The notes under the pieces: generated by a model
Databases searched by the model: none
What the model was told of the DNA's origin: nothing
What the model saw: only the letters and a program-made list of their open reading frames with translations
Assembly (NCBI GenBank): GCA_037178625.1
Contig: JAWZXG010000026.1
Coordinates: 62,001 to 126,000, forward strand
Direction of reading: 5' to 3'
DNA length: 64,000 nt
From: Skeletonema tropicum
Taxonomy: Eukaryota; Bacillariophyta; Thalassiosirophyceae; Thalassiosirales; Thalassiosiraceae
Position numbers and translations under genes: made by a program
Shown: positions 51,010 to 62,308 of the stretch, in pieces
How positions within the stretch are numbered: the stretch's first letter is position 1
Layout of the letters: every line of letters starts with the position of its first letter

Positions 51010-52083
51010 ACATCAAATAGTGTTTCCAAGCATCTCTTTCCAACACTCAAAGTCCTTTTGGATAGATAAGGTAGGAAAGGCATCGAATTCTGACTCATCC
51101 GCTCTCTCTTAGCGTCCTAGACTGCATCACGGTGTAGCTTGCCTAGCCTTTATGCTCTTAACGTGGTCCTCCTTGTCTGTGCCAAAGAGGAAAGTGCGAA
51201 AGCATCCCATCTTAACCTCGACGAAGTCGATAGAGATTGATCAGCCATCTGCCTTGTTTGCTCTTCGAGAACACCATCGACGCATCGCGCTCTGCAAGTC
51301 CTCACCTTGCACGTGTGACCTACGCAATCCGAAAGGATAGAGCTAGCAAATATCCTTTCAAAAGAGGATATTTCAAAATGGTTGGGATATCGGACTTACA
51401 TAAAGGTGATGGAATTTGGCTTCAACTTGTTGACAGTTTGAGTGCATGCTGCATGCGATCAACATAGCAATCACTTCCGGCAGATGACAAGAGCTCTAGA
51501 GTCCGGTCTACTAGACTGCCTAAAAGCTAAGTAGAGTACCTAACCCTAATTAGAGTCCTTTGCAGTGGTTATTGCTCTATATCTTATCTCTCTCTCTCTA
51601 GATTTCATTTTGGGAGCGAGTGAAGCGAGCTTCCCTACTCCCTACTTCTATTCAATATGAACCAATATCAGATAAAGTGGTATTACTATTACCAAACGTG
51701 TATGGCTCCGCTTTCGAATTACTTCTTGCGGATAGCAATAGTAATAGTGAGGACCTTGGCGGCTTTGTCGATCAAAGTTGCGAGCTCTTTTTAGCTTCCC
51801 TCGTTGACACGATTTTTCTCCTTCAACTTCAAGCTTCAAGGGACACGTTTTCTCTGCAGTACCTAGAGAGGGTCATTTCTCATTATCCGAAATAGGTAAG
51901 TTTGTAAAATGTCTTTCCCTCATTCAGCAAGTGTCTGCCGGGTAGGCGTAGGAATACTACTCAAAAACACTTGTGTTCTACATCTACTCTCAGTATCTTT
52001 CTAGATAGATTTCATTTTACCATCGGTCGATTGGAGAGAAGATTTGTACCTCTACCCATTTTACGACCACTTCCCTACACGCC
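51010..52083. other. Intergenic between A3 block and gene B2
   Basis: No gene recognised. GCAATCACTTCCGGCAGATGA near 51469 recurs near 60049 (with the flanking GACAGTTTGA and CATGC), so this is part of the duplicated upstream region of B genes. Confidence 0.5.
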
Positions 52084-52095
52084 ATGACCTCGACA

Positions 52096-52584
52096 ATGTG
52101 CGACAAAAACATCATCATCTCAACAAGGAACGCCAACTCTGCTGATGCCGCCTTCAATGGAGACTTCGTGACCACTTTGACCACCACAACGAAAGGTGCC
52201 GCATCAAACGATGAAGCCCCGAAAAAAGTGATCGACACGAGGAATCTCAGCGAAGAAGACCTCGAAGCCCTCAAGAAACAAGATCCTTTCCTATACCACT
52301 CCATTCCTCGTCCACTCCGTCGAAGCAGCGCAGCTGATGTGACGACTCAGCGTAATCGTAATCAGGAGTCTGCCCGTAGCTGTAGTCGACGAGCCTCATG
52401 TCCTTCTCGGATCGAGTCATCTTCGTCGACCATGGTAGAAAGGAAGAGCTGTATATCTGTCGAATGTGATTTACTTTTGCTATTGGAAGACTTTATGGAT
52501 GATGCAGAACTAGATGGGGATGGGGATGGGGATGGGGACGGGGACGACGTTGATCTTGAGACCGATGCATCGAACATAGTTTGA
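52096..52584 (+). CDS. Family B acidic protein, copy B2
   Basis: 162 residues from ATG 52096, the family-conserved start in CTCGACAATGTGC; an in-frame ATG 12 bases upstream at 52084 is specific to this copy. It has KKVIDTRNLSEEDLEALKKQ with DPFLYHSIPRPLRR, two Ser/Arg blocks, VERKSCISVECDLLLLLEDF, and a GDGDGDGDGDD tail one repeat longer than in B3. It ends DASNIV. It begins the first of three tandem B-A units. Confidence 0.65.
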   Translation: MCDKNIIISTRNANSADAAFNGDFVTTLTTTTKGAASNDEAPKKVIDTRNLSEEDLEALKKQDPFLYHSIPRPLRRSSAADVTTQRNRNQESARSCSRRASCPSRIESSSSTMVERKSCISVECDLLLLLEDFMDDAELDGDGDGDGDGDDVDLETDASNIV

Positions 52585-52655
52585 TCAGCTGTTTCTCCAT
52601 CACAAACGACAGCAACAGCAGTGATACTTTGTCGCAAGTCTGAATTAGTCTAGTT

Positions 52656-53794
52656 AGAATGCCACACCATTTCCCTGATTCTTTCGAACGGCACTCAAAA
52701 TAATCGCGAACGGGGAGGGACCCGTGAAGCGCCAAGAACAAAAACGAATACTCAAGAATCCAGGGTTGTTCACATTCGTTTTGAGAAATTGCGGGAAGCC
52801 CTTAAGTGTAGAAATCCTTAATTATTGCGGGAAGGAATTTTGTTAGGGTTAGTCATTGTTACATTTTGTTACACCAACATAACAGTGTTCGAATATATAT
52901 CGTCACACAAATGTTACAGCGATTCTTTTGGCACCCTATCGTTTCGAATCGTACAACTGACTCATTTGATCGAATAAGTAATGCTGCCCGCATAAGCTAT
53001 GATACGGCTAGGCAATGCTCTAGAGAAAAGAATTTTATTAGCTGAAGTTAGTGAGTAGTGAGAAGAATCTGCCGCTGACCCCATCGCCTGCCTCACGCAG
53101 GCATGGGGTCGGCGTTCGAAAATCAAGATACCTGTGCCTTTCCTGAGGTTGCTGCTCACTGTTCTCGGCTGCGTGCTGCGCCTATGTACAACTGCTTTAT
53201 CTCTTCTCTTTTCCTCGCACACGGTGCACCCTAGTTCGAATCGCCTAACCCCCCCCTGTGAATTACGCCGATGGCGTCGAAAGACCGGCGCGTGCGGGGA
53301 GGGACCCGCGAGCGCCTGAAAAAAAAAATCTGGGAACTAGCGAACGGACCTGTCGATTTCATGTTGTCCGCGAACGGCTTATTTTGAAGTTTCGAATGAT
53401 TTTTAAATTTATCTAGTGTGGTACGTTATTGTTACATTTCGTTACCCGAAAATTCGAATCGTTACAAATGTTACATTCGGTTCGAGTCGCACAGTCATAC
53501 TACAATCAATTCAATTGATCGAATAAGGCAATGGTGCCTGGTTAGCAATTGAACGGCTCTAGCAATGCGAAAGAAAAGAAATAGCTTTTAATAGCAACAT
53601 AAGTAGATATTATTGTAGTGGACTAAAATCTGCCGCCGGCCCCACGCCTGCCTTTCGCAGGCATGGGGTCGGCGCTCGAAAATCGATGATGCCTGACTTC
53701 CTGCCCTGCGGTTACCGCCTCTCTTTCAGCTGGCGTGCAGGCGCCTATACTGCTTATCTCTTCTCTCTTCTAGCACATTAAGGGCTCTCTCGTT
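52656..53794 (+). mobile_element. 1.1-kb insertion made of a diverged tandem dimer with GC-rich hairpins
   Basis: In the third B-A unit the sequence runs AGTCTAGTTGAATGAAAG (about 61556); here it is split after CTAGTT (52655) and resumes at GAATGAAAG (53795), so 52656-53794 is inserted, with GTT on both sides. The insert has two related halves. Each has GGGGAGGGACCC(G), a GTTAC-rich stretch (ATTGTTACATTTTGTTAC / ATTGTTACATTTCGTTAC) and a hairpin in which GCCTGC pairs with GCAGGC ahead of GCATGGGGTCGGCG (53077-53110 and 53638-53670). A fragment of the same repeat is at 1131-1183 plus 3312-3347. No protein is coded. Confidence 0.65.
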
Positions 53795-53936
53795 GAATGA
53801 AAGTCTTGAGTGTCACTGTAGAGATTAAAAGGCAACCTACTTAGGGAGAAATTATATCTTAGATCTTGTACATTGACTGCCAACTTTAGTTGAACTTCTT
53901 CGCCTTTCCAGTCCACGCCGACTCAAGATCAAGGGA

Positions 53937-54284
53937 ATGAACAACATCAACATTGAGGGGCCTGCATCTCCTCCAATCGTCGAGGATGATTGGAACGATC
54001 GAGCACAGATGGGCAATGGACTGGGGCTTCGTTTCCTCAAAAAGGAATCCGATTCTTCTACCAAGACCAAAACAAAGACGGATAAAGACAGCACTGATGG
54101 CAAGAAGGGCAAGACTAAGTCTAGCACAAGCACCACCGAAATGGAAATGGTCTCGCCGACTCCTCCAAGTCCAAGCGCAACAACAACAGTGACTCCTGTA
54201 CCAGCGCCTGATGAGCCTGAAATTGCAAGGATGGTCGCTTCTGGAACTGAGAATGATGCCGACGATGATGGCCTTCTTTGCTAG
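53937..54284 (+). CDS. Family A protein lacking the signal peptide, copy A4
   Basis: Starts at the internal MNNINIEGPASPPIVEDDWN and continues to the acidic end (115 residues). The upstream frame keeps RRLKIKG but then diverges from A1-A3 and meets a stop, so the signal peptide is lost. The middle has the variation LGLRFLKKESD and TTEMEMVSPTPP. It shares its novel 5' junction (TTAGTTGAACTTCTTCGCC) with A5 and A6. It may be an intracellular variant or a decaying copy. Confidence 0.45.
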   Translation: MNNINIEGPASPPIVEDDWNDRAQMGNGLGLRFLKKESDSSTKTKTKTDKDSTDGKKGKTKSSTSTTEMEMVSPTPPSPSATTTVTPVPAPDEPEIARMVASGTENDADDDGLLC

Positions 54285-54467
54285 AGAGAGTAGACAATCC
54301 TGGTATAGCAAATTTCACGTATGATGATGATGTGCATGCCTATTTCTCCAGTGCTTCGAGAGAAGCTCGTCTTGGTAATTATCCATGAAGGCTTTTAGCT
54401 CGTCTCACCAGGGTTCGGCTGCTGAGATGTCTGTCTCATGGGAGACGTCTTCTCTTACCCGACGCCC
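54285..54467. other. Intergenic
   Basis: The 3' flank of A4. No gene recognised. Confidence 0.4.
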
Positions 54468-54860
54468 TCATACTTTCTTGAATTCGTTGGCCCGTATCTT
54501 ACGGACCTCTTCTCTCACGTTTAGGACCCAATCATCCTCCGTCATTTCGATGAAGCGTTTAATTAACTCTGCGTGAACAGCCTCGGGACCTTTCTCCGGA
54601 AGTTCTTTATCGTTCTTCCCGCTCAACAATGTCAGAGTTATCTTACCTCCGATGCGTGCAGACATATCAACTTTAGATGACATATCGGTAGCAGTTACAT
54701 TGTAAGACGACTCAAGCCCTTTCTCAAATTCCTCGAAGTTGTCAGCCTGTTCGACGTCACTTTGTCTCACTCCACTCATCATGTGCTTCTTTAGCTTTTC
54801 AAAGTTGTATTTGCCTAATATCTCAAATGCTCTCTCTGCTTTGTCTCCCCAGATGTCCAT
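54468..54860 (-). CDS. Hypothetical protein (probable fragment)
   Basis: 130 residues beginning MDIWGDKAERAFEILGKYNF, helical and charged (KKHMMSGVRQSDVEQADNFE; EAVHAELIKRFIEMTEDDWV). No domain recognised. The sequence before the Met has no start signal, and a second minus-strand ORF (54823-55131) overlaps in another frame, so this may be the 3' part of a longer broken gene. Composition is that of a normal globular protein, unlike the surrounding repeats. Confidence 0.4.
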   Translation of the reverse strand: MDIWGDKAERAFEILGKYNFEKLKKHMMSGVRQSDVEQADNFEEFEKGLESSYNVTATDMSSKVDMSARIGGKITLTLLSGKNDKELPEKGPEAVHAELIKRFIEMTEDDWVLNVREEVRKIRANEFKKV

Positions 54861-55456
54861 GTAGTCCAGGCATACACAAATACAAATGGTCGAAGGACGC
54901 CAGAAATGAATTCGATGCGGAATTCTCTCCTGAGCTCACCACAACTCCCGTCAGGGATACTAAATTAAGGGCCTGAATCCAGCTCTCACAGAGCTGTTGA
55001 TGGGTAGGATGAATACAAATTTGGCTGGTGAAGGTGTTCCGGAAATGCTTGCAATCGTGCTTGCTCCAGGTAGATGGATCAAACAAATCGATTGGGCTTG
55101 AAGAAGCTGCTAGGAGGAGGATACTATCCAAATTAAGCTTATTCTCAAGAACGGCGACGGGATCCGCCTTGCTGCTGAGTTTACTTTAGATATCATCTAA
55201 CTAACCTAATTATCTATCTATCAACCTATCTATCTATCAACCTAGCGTGATACTGCATGATAAGGCCTATTCTGTTGTTGTGGAATGTGGAATAGACCCA
55301 ATGTAATTTCTATAACAAATGGATTCTGTTCAGATGTGCGAACTCATTTTGCGAACCCCTCTCTCGAATTCGCACATCCGAAAGGGTGGAGCCATCAAAG
55401 TACGCACAACTCACTAACAAGTAATCATCTTACTTCCCTCCCACATCACCTCGACA
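54861..55456. other. Intergenic upstream of B3
   Basis: A short (TATC)-type stretch at 55212-55240 and the presumed B3 promoter. No further features seen. Confidence 0.4.
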
Positions 55457-55933
55457 ATGTGCAACAAAAACATCATCATCTCAACAAGGAACGCCGACAC
55501 AGCAGGGGCCGCCTTCAATGGAGACTTCGTGACCACTTTGACCACCACAACGAAAGGTGCCGCATCAAACGATGAAGCCCCGAAAAAAGTGATCGACACG
55601 AGGAATCTCAACGACGAAGACCTCGAAGCCCTCAAGAAACAAGATCCTTTCCTATACTACTCCATTCCTCGTCCACTCCGTCGAAGCAGCGCAGCTGATG
55701 TGACGACTCAGCGTAATCGTAATCAGGAGTCTGCCCGTAGCTGTAGTCGACGAGCCTCATGTCCTTCTCGGATCGAGTCATCTTCGTCGACCATGGTAGA
55801 AAGGAAGAGCTGTATATCTGTCGAATGTGATTTACTTTTGCTATTGGAAGACTTTATGGATGATGCAGAACTAGATGGGGATGGGGACGGGGACGACGTT
55901 GATCTTGAGACCGATGCATCGAACATAGTTTGA
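55457..55933 (+). CDS. Family B acidic protein, copy B3
   Basis: 158 residues from ATG 55457 in CTCGACAATGTGC. Nearly identical to B2, with changes NADTAGAAFNGDF, RNLNDEDLEALKK and PFLYYSIPRPL, and a shorter Gly-Asp tail. The B3-A5 spacing (217 bp) is the compact unit structure, without the insertion found in unit 1. Confidence 0.65.
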   Translation: MCNKNIIISTRNADTAGAAFNGDFVTTLTTTTKGAASNDEAPKKVIDTRNLNDEDLEALKKQDPFLYYSIPRPLRRSSAADVTTQRNRNQESARSCSRRASCPSRIESSSSTMVERKSCISVECDLLLLLEDFMDDAELDGDGDGDDVDLETDASNIV

Positions 55934-56150
55934 TCAGCTGTTTCTCCATCACAAACGACAGCAACAGCAGTAATAGTAATACTGTGTCACAAGTCTGAAT
56001 TAGTCCAGTTGAATGAAAGCTGGGCGCTACTGTAGAGATTAAAAGGCAACATACTTAGGGAGAAATTATATCTTAGATCTTGTACATTGACTGCCAACTT
56101 TAGTTGAACTTCTTCGCCTTTCCAGTCCACGCCGGCTCAAGGTCAAGGGA

Positions 56151-56441
56151 ATGAACAACATCAACATTGAGGGGCCTGCATCTCCTCCAATCGCCGAGGA
56201 TGATTGGAACGATCGAGCACAGACCCTAACAAAGACGGATAAAGACAGCACTGATGGCAAGAAGGGCAAGACTAAGTCTAGCACAAGCACCACCGAAATG
56301 GAAATGGTCTCGCCGACTCCTCCAAGTCCAAGCGCAACAACGACAGTGACTCCTGTACCAGCACCTGATGAGCCTGAAATTGCAAGGATCTATGCTTCTG
56401 GAACTGAGGATAATGCCGACGATGATGACCTTCTTAGCTAG
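56151..56441 (+). CDS. Family A protein lacking the signal peptide, copy A5 (internally deleted)
   Basis: 96 residues. Starts MNNINIEGPASPPIAEDDWN; after DRAQ it jumps to TLTKTDKDSTDGKKGKTK, having lost about 25 residues including the LRFLKKESD segment. It has the same junction at the 5' end as A4 and A6. The acidic end EDNADDDDLLS is kept. Confidence 0.45.
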   Translation: MNNINIEGPASPPIAEDDWNDRAQTLTKTDKDSTDGKKGKTKSSTSTTEMEMVSPTPPSPSATTTVTPVPAPDEPEIARIYASGTEDNADDDDLLS

Positions 56442-58146
56442 AGAGAGTAGACAATCCTGGTAGACTGCTGTTATGTCTCCTCGTATCTTAACTTCTTGTA
56501 TTTCATGTTAAGGTCGAACACAAGTAATTCGTCCTACTATTCCTACGTTCACATCGCTGTTTTGGCCGTAGCTAGAGGGGGTTAGTTTGATTCCTTCGTT
56601 TTGAGGCCTTCGCTAACCGGCACCACTCAAAATTTAAACTTTTTACCTACTTACACCCCACCATAATGTCCTCCACTCCTATGGCCACAGTTATGCACAA
56701 CTAGTAAGTACACCTACTATACTTGAATTTTCCGATAGTATATATCATCATCTAAGCGTCATCGACGGCATTACTCAGTTGATTTATCGAAAATGAAGAA
56801 AATAACGTCGCCATCTGCGGCATAAAATGTGCAACTTTTACCTCCCTTCACCCCTTCCATGGACGTTTACATGGTGATATACGCCTAAGGAGAGGCATTC
56901 CTTGCTTCCAATCGATATATGTAATATGAGGTGCGTCTTTTGATACTTGGAGTGTTCATAAACGTCATCTAGTACATGATCAAGCACATTTTATGAGTGA
57001 GAGGCAATCTATTTTCATTCCCAGAGTGTATATTGTAATAATCAACTTTGTAAAGAGCCAATAACAACAGATGAGTGGTTTTCGTTGTACCACACGATCA
57101 TATAATTGCAATTAAGACTTCTATGTGTTGGTGATGCATCATATTAGAGTTTAATATCAGATATAGATACTATGTTATTATTTCTTGGTATTTCATGTAA
57201 ATTATTACAAATGTAATACTTGATAAATATGATGTTACACACAATATTCACAATTACTATTACTCCCATGGATGTATACTATCATAATAATGATGTATTG
57301 ATGTTTATTTCATCGATATCTACGCTGTTTGCATTAATTGTCAGTTGATTGTTGTGTTCGACGGAAACGAATTATAATGTATTTTTTTGAACCGTGTAGG
57401 CGACATGGCCGTTCCTTCTGCTCCAGAGTGCCCAGCCGTCGTTTATAATCATATTAGAGTCAAGGGAGAGAGATGGTGGCCTTCGGAGATGGTTTATTGC
57501 CCCTCTTTATTGCACAGTAGCGTTGATGTAAAAAAATATTGAAAATGTGTTGACACCAATTAGCCGACGTTCAGGACGATGTAATCGGGCGAAGAAGCGG
57601 CTACCAAGACACTGACGCCTCCCTATGGATATACAGTATCGATTGTTGCGTCGTGGCGGCATCGTAAATGGTGGAAACGATGATTACCCGAGGCATTAGT
57701 CGACGACATCAGTTGCATCGACCGATTTCCGTTACGTCGTGGGCAGGGCTAGTTTCTTCTACAGATCGTCCGTTCGTGCGCAACTTTTTTGCATGCGATC
57801 TACAAATTGGCTTCTCCGGATTATATATCAAAAGTTGCGCACGAAACAGTGTCGATTTTGTACTACTAGGCAGTCCACAATGGCATCATGGTGGTTGTGT
57901 CATTGGCTGTTTGTGGTTGGTGAATGTTGTGAGAAAGTGTGAAGAAGCAACGGTCACTTTTCCTGGCTGCCCGTGGTGGACAAAAAGGTTGATGCGTGAC
58001 TTGATTTGGCTGAAGACGGATTCGCATGAAGATATACTAATTCCTATAGTAGACCTACCGGACCATCTTCACTAGATAAAGGGCTCTTTTGTTAGATTTT
58101 TTTATGTATCTATCTAGGAGATCTATCTATGTATAGTGACTAAAAT
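56442..58146. other. 1.7-kb AT-rich gene-poor stretch
   Basis: ORFs such as 57668-58075 show no recognisable motif. Nothing else identified before the satellite. Confidence 0.4.
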
Positions 58147-58954
<808 letters not shown>

Positions 58955-58987
58955 CATAGACCAGCCCGAGCCCCTTCAGGTTTCAAT

Positions 58988-59815
58988 TAGCGTAATGGAA
59001 TTTCACCATTTTTGGAGGGGGTTGAAAATTGCAGGTTGAAATTTCAGAAATTTCAGAAATTTCAAGGGATTAAATTTCACTCTAGCTTATCCTGAGATAG
59101 TCGTAATACTTTGCACTCTGCAGTCAACACATCACTCTAAGAGAGACTGTCAGCAAGCTTCTTTCCAAGCATCTTCTTCGCATCCATGATATGACGGAGG
59201 TTTTCCTTCCCTCGAAGAAGTGCAACACCAGTTGGATCCTTCATCCTATTCCTATCCTTCACAAGAATGCTGTTCTTCAGAGGTTTGGCCCTACGCTCAC
59301 AATCCATCGATCCGACAGTTCCCATAGACATTAGAGGCTTAGCAACCAATCGATAGAAGTCAGATGATCCTGCATAACATTCAAACCACGTGATGCGACC
59401 AGAAATAGCACCAGTTGATTCCACATACTGTACCACATTTTTGATACTAAAAGACTTGTTGTTCTGTTGCAGCTGTTCCAAAGATGGAAGCGATGGAAGT
59501 GGAACGTCAAAAGAATGAAACCAGTCATTGTTTTGAGTATCAAAGTCCTCAAAATGCATTTTGGTGAAGAGTTACTCTCCGCTGAGTTGACAAACTCATC
59601 ATCTGGATGGTGCGTGGTGTTCTTTGGGGTTTGGTGGTTGGTGGAATGAAGGGTCTTAGGTTATTTTTGTGCTACGTGTTGGTTCAGTACCATCCGTTCG
59701 CGCCAGAATTTTTGTGAAATTTCATTGTTGGCCAAAATTGGTGCAACTTTCACCCTGTAAATTTCACGAAAGTTGCAGTAGTGAAATTTCACCCTTTTGA
59801 AATTCCATTACGCTA
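58988..59815. mobile_element. hAT element with TIRs and 8-bp target-site duplication
   Basis: TAGCGTAATGGAATTTCA at 58988 is matched by the inverted end at 59815 (TGAAATTCCATTACGCTA, one small difference). The exact 8-bp direct repeat GTTTCAAT is at 58980-58987 and 59816-59823. The 828-bp body carries a hAT transposase C-terminal fragment on the minus strand. AAATTTCA motifs are repeated in both subterminal regions. Confidence 0.88.
59137..59559 (-). pseudogene. C-terminal fragment of a hAT-type transposase
   Basis: 140 codons. WFECYAGSSDFYRLVAKPLM then SMGTVGSMDCERRAKPLKNS, VKDRNRMKDPTGVALLRGKE and NLRHI follow the hATC dimerisation pattern (lA-xLLS--sSS--CER-wS---I---kRNRL------L----NLR). 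The catalytic domain is absent, so the element is non-autonomous. Confidence 0.7.
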
Positions 59816-59823
59816 GTTTCAAT

Positions 59824-60243
59824 TCTTCTTTCTCTATATTGAATGAAACTGTTGTCTCAATGTAGAGAGTACTCCTAGTGACTAAAATAGTCCTTCTCTC
59901 TTTAAATCTGTATGATTTGAAATAATCTATCTATGTATCTATCTAGGAGTATCTATCTATCTACAAAAAGTAAGTACTTAGGTGATGGTCAATCAAAAAT
60001 TCTTAGACCCGCTTCAACTTGATGACAGTTTGAATGCTGCATGCCATCAATTTATGAATCACTTCCGGCAGATGACAAGACTAAGTATCTACATACTTCT
60101 TAGTCCAGAGAGTAGCACAGCTAGAGAGCGACAAGGCTAATGATTGTCAATAAAATATATTACCTGCATGCGTTCGATTGAGACCTCTACCATAATTTAC
60201 TCTTATTATGACCACTTACTTCCCTCCACACATCACCTCGACA
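59824..60243. other. Intergenic upstream of B4
   Basis: Includes CACTTCCGGCAGATGACAAG (60051), shared with the region near 51471, and short TATC runs. Confidence 0.5.
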
Positions 60244-60546
60244 ATGTGCAACAAAAACATCACCTCAACAAGGAACGCTAACTCTGCTGATGCCGCTACC
60301 AGCGGAGAGTATGTAACCACTTTGACCGTCCCTTTGAAAGGTGCATCAACCGATGAAGCCCCGAAGAAAGTGATCGACACGAGGAATCTCAGCGAAGAAG
60401 ACCTCGAAGCCCTCAAGAAACATGATCTTTTCCTGTACTACTCCATTCCTCGTCCACTCCGTCGAAGCATCGACAGAGCAGCTGATGTGACGACTCAGCG
60501 TAAGCGTAATCAGGAGTCTACCCGTAGCTGCAGAATGAGTGTGTAA
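60244..60546 (+). pseudogene. Family B copy B4, cut off by a mobile repeat
   Basis: Starts at the family ATG (60244) and follows the family to about 60535 (RSC), where the repeat 60536-60702 begins. The frame then ends at once. The conserved VERKSCISVEC segment and acidic tail are missing. Sequence divergence (FVTT replaced by YVTT, KKHDLFLYYSIP) is greater than between B2 and B3. Confidence 0.75.
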
Positions 60547-60702
60547 CAATTGTTACATACAAGGACTCTGTGTCTATTTTTGTGTCTCTTTCCAATAACT
60601 GTGCTGTGTCAATCTTTTGGTGGGGATAGAGTAGTGCAGAATAACAAAGAGGGCCAATTCTACATAGGAACTCCTCGAAACGGGCTTCCCCCCTTTAAAA
60701 AT
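60536..60702 (+). repeat. Interspersed repeat interrupting B4
   Basis: Nearly identical to 36640-36809 in reverse orientation: AATGAGTGTGTAACAATTGT at the start and CTTCCCCCCTTTAAAAAT at the end. It provides an empty-site sequence for the transposon at 30529-34222. Confidence 0.85.
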
Positions 60703-61027
60703 CCCGGTTTATTTTCTGCGTACAATACTCTCGTTCTTGTTGGAATTCATGTTGATGTTGTTTTCGCACGCCGAGGGGCAGGCAGCAGTTTCAGAGAGTT
60801 TCAGTTTCTCCTGCTTCCGTCCACTTCCGTCACTTTCACTTTCCCATCAACGATGATGAGTCTCTGCCTCCTTTCTACTTTTACAACCAGCACTCACAAC
60901 TGAAGCTGAAGCAAACTCCACAACTCACGCACAACTCACTAGAGTAACCATTATCACAGGGCAATCATCTTCCCAAAATTATTTATTCTCTTTCACTTCA
61001 GTACTTCTCTCCCACATCACCTTGACA
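60703..61027. other. Intergenic upstream of B5
   Basis: The ~130 bp before B5 (CAACTCACGCACAACTCACT onward, TTATTCTCTTTCACTTCAGT) match the region upstream of B1 (29583-29700), so promoters were duplicated with the genes. Confidence 0.55.
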
Positions 61028-61534
61028 ATGTGCAAGAACAACGTGACCTCAACAAGGAACGCCGACACTGCTGGTGCCGCCGTCAATAAAGACTACTCGA
61101 CCGCTTTGACCGCCACAACGAAAGGTGCGGCATCAAACGATGGAGCTCCGAAGAAAGTGATCGACACAAGGAATCTCAGTGAAGAAGACCTCAAAGCCCT
61201 CAAGAAAGAAGATCCTTTCCTTTACTACTCTATTCCTCGTCAAGTCCGTCGAAGCAGCGCAGCTGATGTGACGACTCAGCGTAATCCGGGGTCTGCCCGT
61301 AGCTGTAGTCGACGAGCCTCTTGTCCTTCTCGGGTCGAGTCATCTTCATCGACCGTGGTAGAAAGGAAGAGCTGTATATCTGTCGAATGTGATTTACTTT
61401 TGCTATTGGAAGATTTCATGGACGATACAGAACTAGATGGGGATGGGGACGGGGACGACGTTGATCTTGAGACCGAATTATTATTTGATTTTGATCAGCT
61501 GTTTCTCCATCACAAACGACAGCAACAGCAGTAA
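61028..61534 (+). CDS. Family B acidic protein, copy B5
   Basis: 168 residues from ATG 61028. Most similar to B1 (29067-29582), sharing NADTAGAAVNKDYSTAL and RQVRRSSAAD, so B1 and B5 are a pair separate from B2/B3. It ends with a different C-terminus, FDQLFLHHKRQQQQ, read in the frame that is closed by a stop in B2/B3. Confidence 0.7.
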   Translation: MCKNNVTSTRNADTAGAAVNKDYSTALTATTKGAASNDGAPKKVIDTRNLSEEDLKALKKEDPFLYYSIPRQVRRSSAADVTTQRNPGSARSCSRRASCPSRVESSSSTVVERKSCISVECDLLLLLEDFMDDTELDGDGDGDDVDLETELLFDFDQLFLHHKRQQQQ

Positions 61535-61709
61535 TACTTTGTCGCAAGTCTGAATTAGTCTAGTTGAATGAAAGTTGAGTGTCACTGTAGAGATTAAAAG
61601 GCAACATACTTAGGGAGATATCACCTATATCTTAGATCTAGTACATTGGCTGCCAACTTTAGTTGAACTTCTTCGCCTTTCCAGTCCACGCCGGCTCAAG
61701 GTCAAGGGA

Positions 61710-62063
61710 ATGAACAACATCAACATTGAGGGGCCTGCATCTCCTCCAATCGCCGAGGATGATTGGGACGATCGAGCACAGATGGGCAATTGTCACGAGC
61801 TTCGCTTCCTCAAAAAGGAATCTGATTCTTCTACCAAGACCAAAACAAAGACAAAGACGGATAAGGAGAACACTGATGGCAAGAAGAAGAAGGGCAAGAC
61901 TAAGTCTAGCACAAGCACCACCGAGATGGTCTCGCCGACTCCTCCAAGTCCAAGCGCAACAACGACAGTGACTCCTGTACCAGCGCCTGATGAGCCTAAA
62001 ATTGCAAAGATTGTCGCTTCTGGAACTGAGGATGATGCCGACGATGATGTCCTTCTCAGCTAG
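61710..62063 (+). CDS. Family A protein lacking the signal peptide, copy A6
   Basis: 117 residues starting MNNINIEGPASPPIAEDDWD. The Lys/Thr repeat is longer (TKTKTKTKTDKENTDGKKKK). The 5' junction is shared with A4 and A5. It is convergent with the SAP gene at 62309, 245 bp apart, the same arrangement that is copied as remnants next to A2 and A3. Confidence 0.5.
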   Translation: MNNINIEGPASPPIAEDDWDDRAQMGNCHELRFLKKESDSSTKTKTKTKTDKENTDGKKKKGKTKSSTSTTEMVSPTPPSPSATTTVTPVPAPDEPKIAKIVASGTEDDADDDVLLS

Positions 62064-62308
62064 AGAGAGTGGACAATTCTGGTAGATTGCTGTTATGTCT
62101 CCTCGTAACGTGTATATATTCATCCCTAAACTAGTAAAAGCTCTTCATGATTTATTGAAGCATCTTGTATTACATTGTTACTCTAGATTTCTTTTACTTT
62201 TAGACATGATTCTTTATGAGCTTTAGCAATTGTACAGCAGAGCATCATTGTGGTTGTGGACGTAAAGATGTAGCAAAAACGAGGGCCGATGGTAACTCTT
62301 AAGCCGAG

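Noticed and set aside
53470..53560. tRNA-like Pol III boxes (GGTTCGAGTCGC, TGGTTAGCA)
   Set aside because: The boxes are in the wrong order and do not fold as a tRNA; insufficient to call a tRNA or SINE.
57668..58075. 135-codon ORF as a gene
   Set aside because: No recognisable motif, a competing frame overlaps it, and nothing else in the window supports it.
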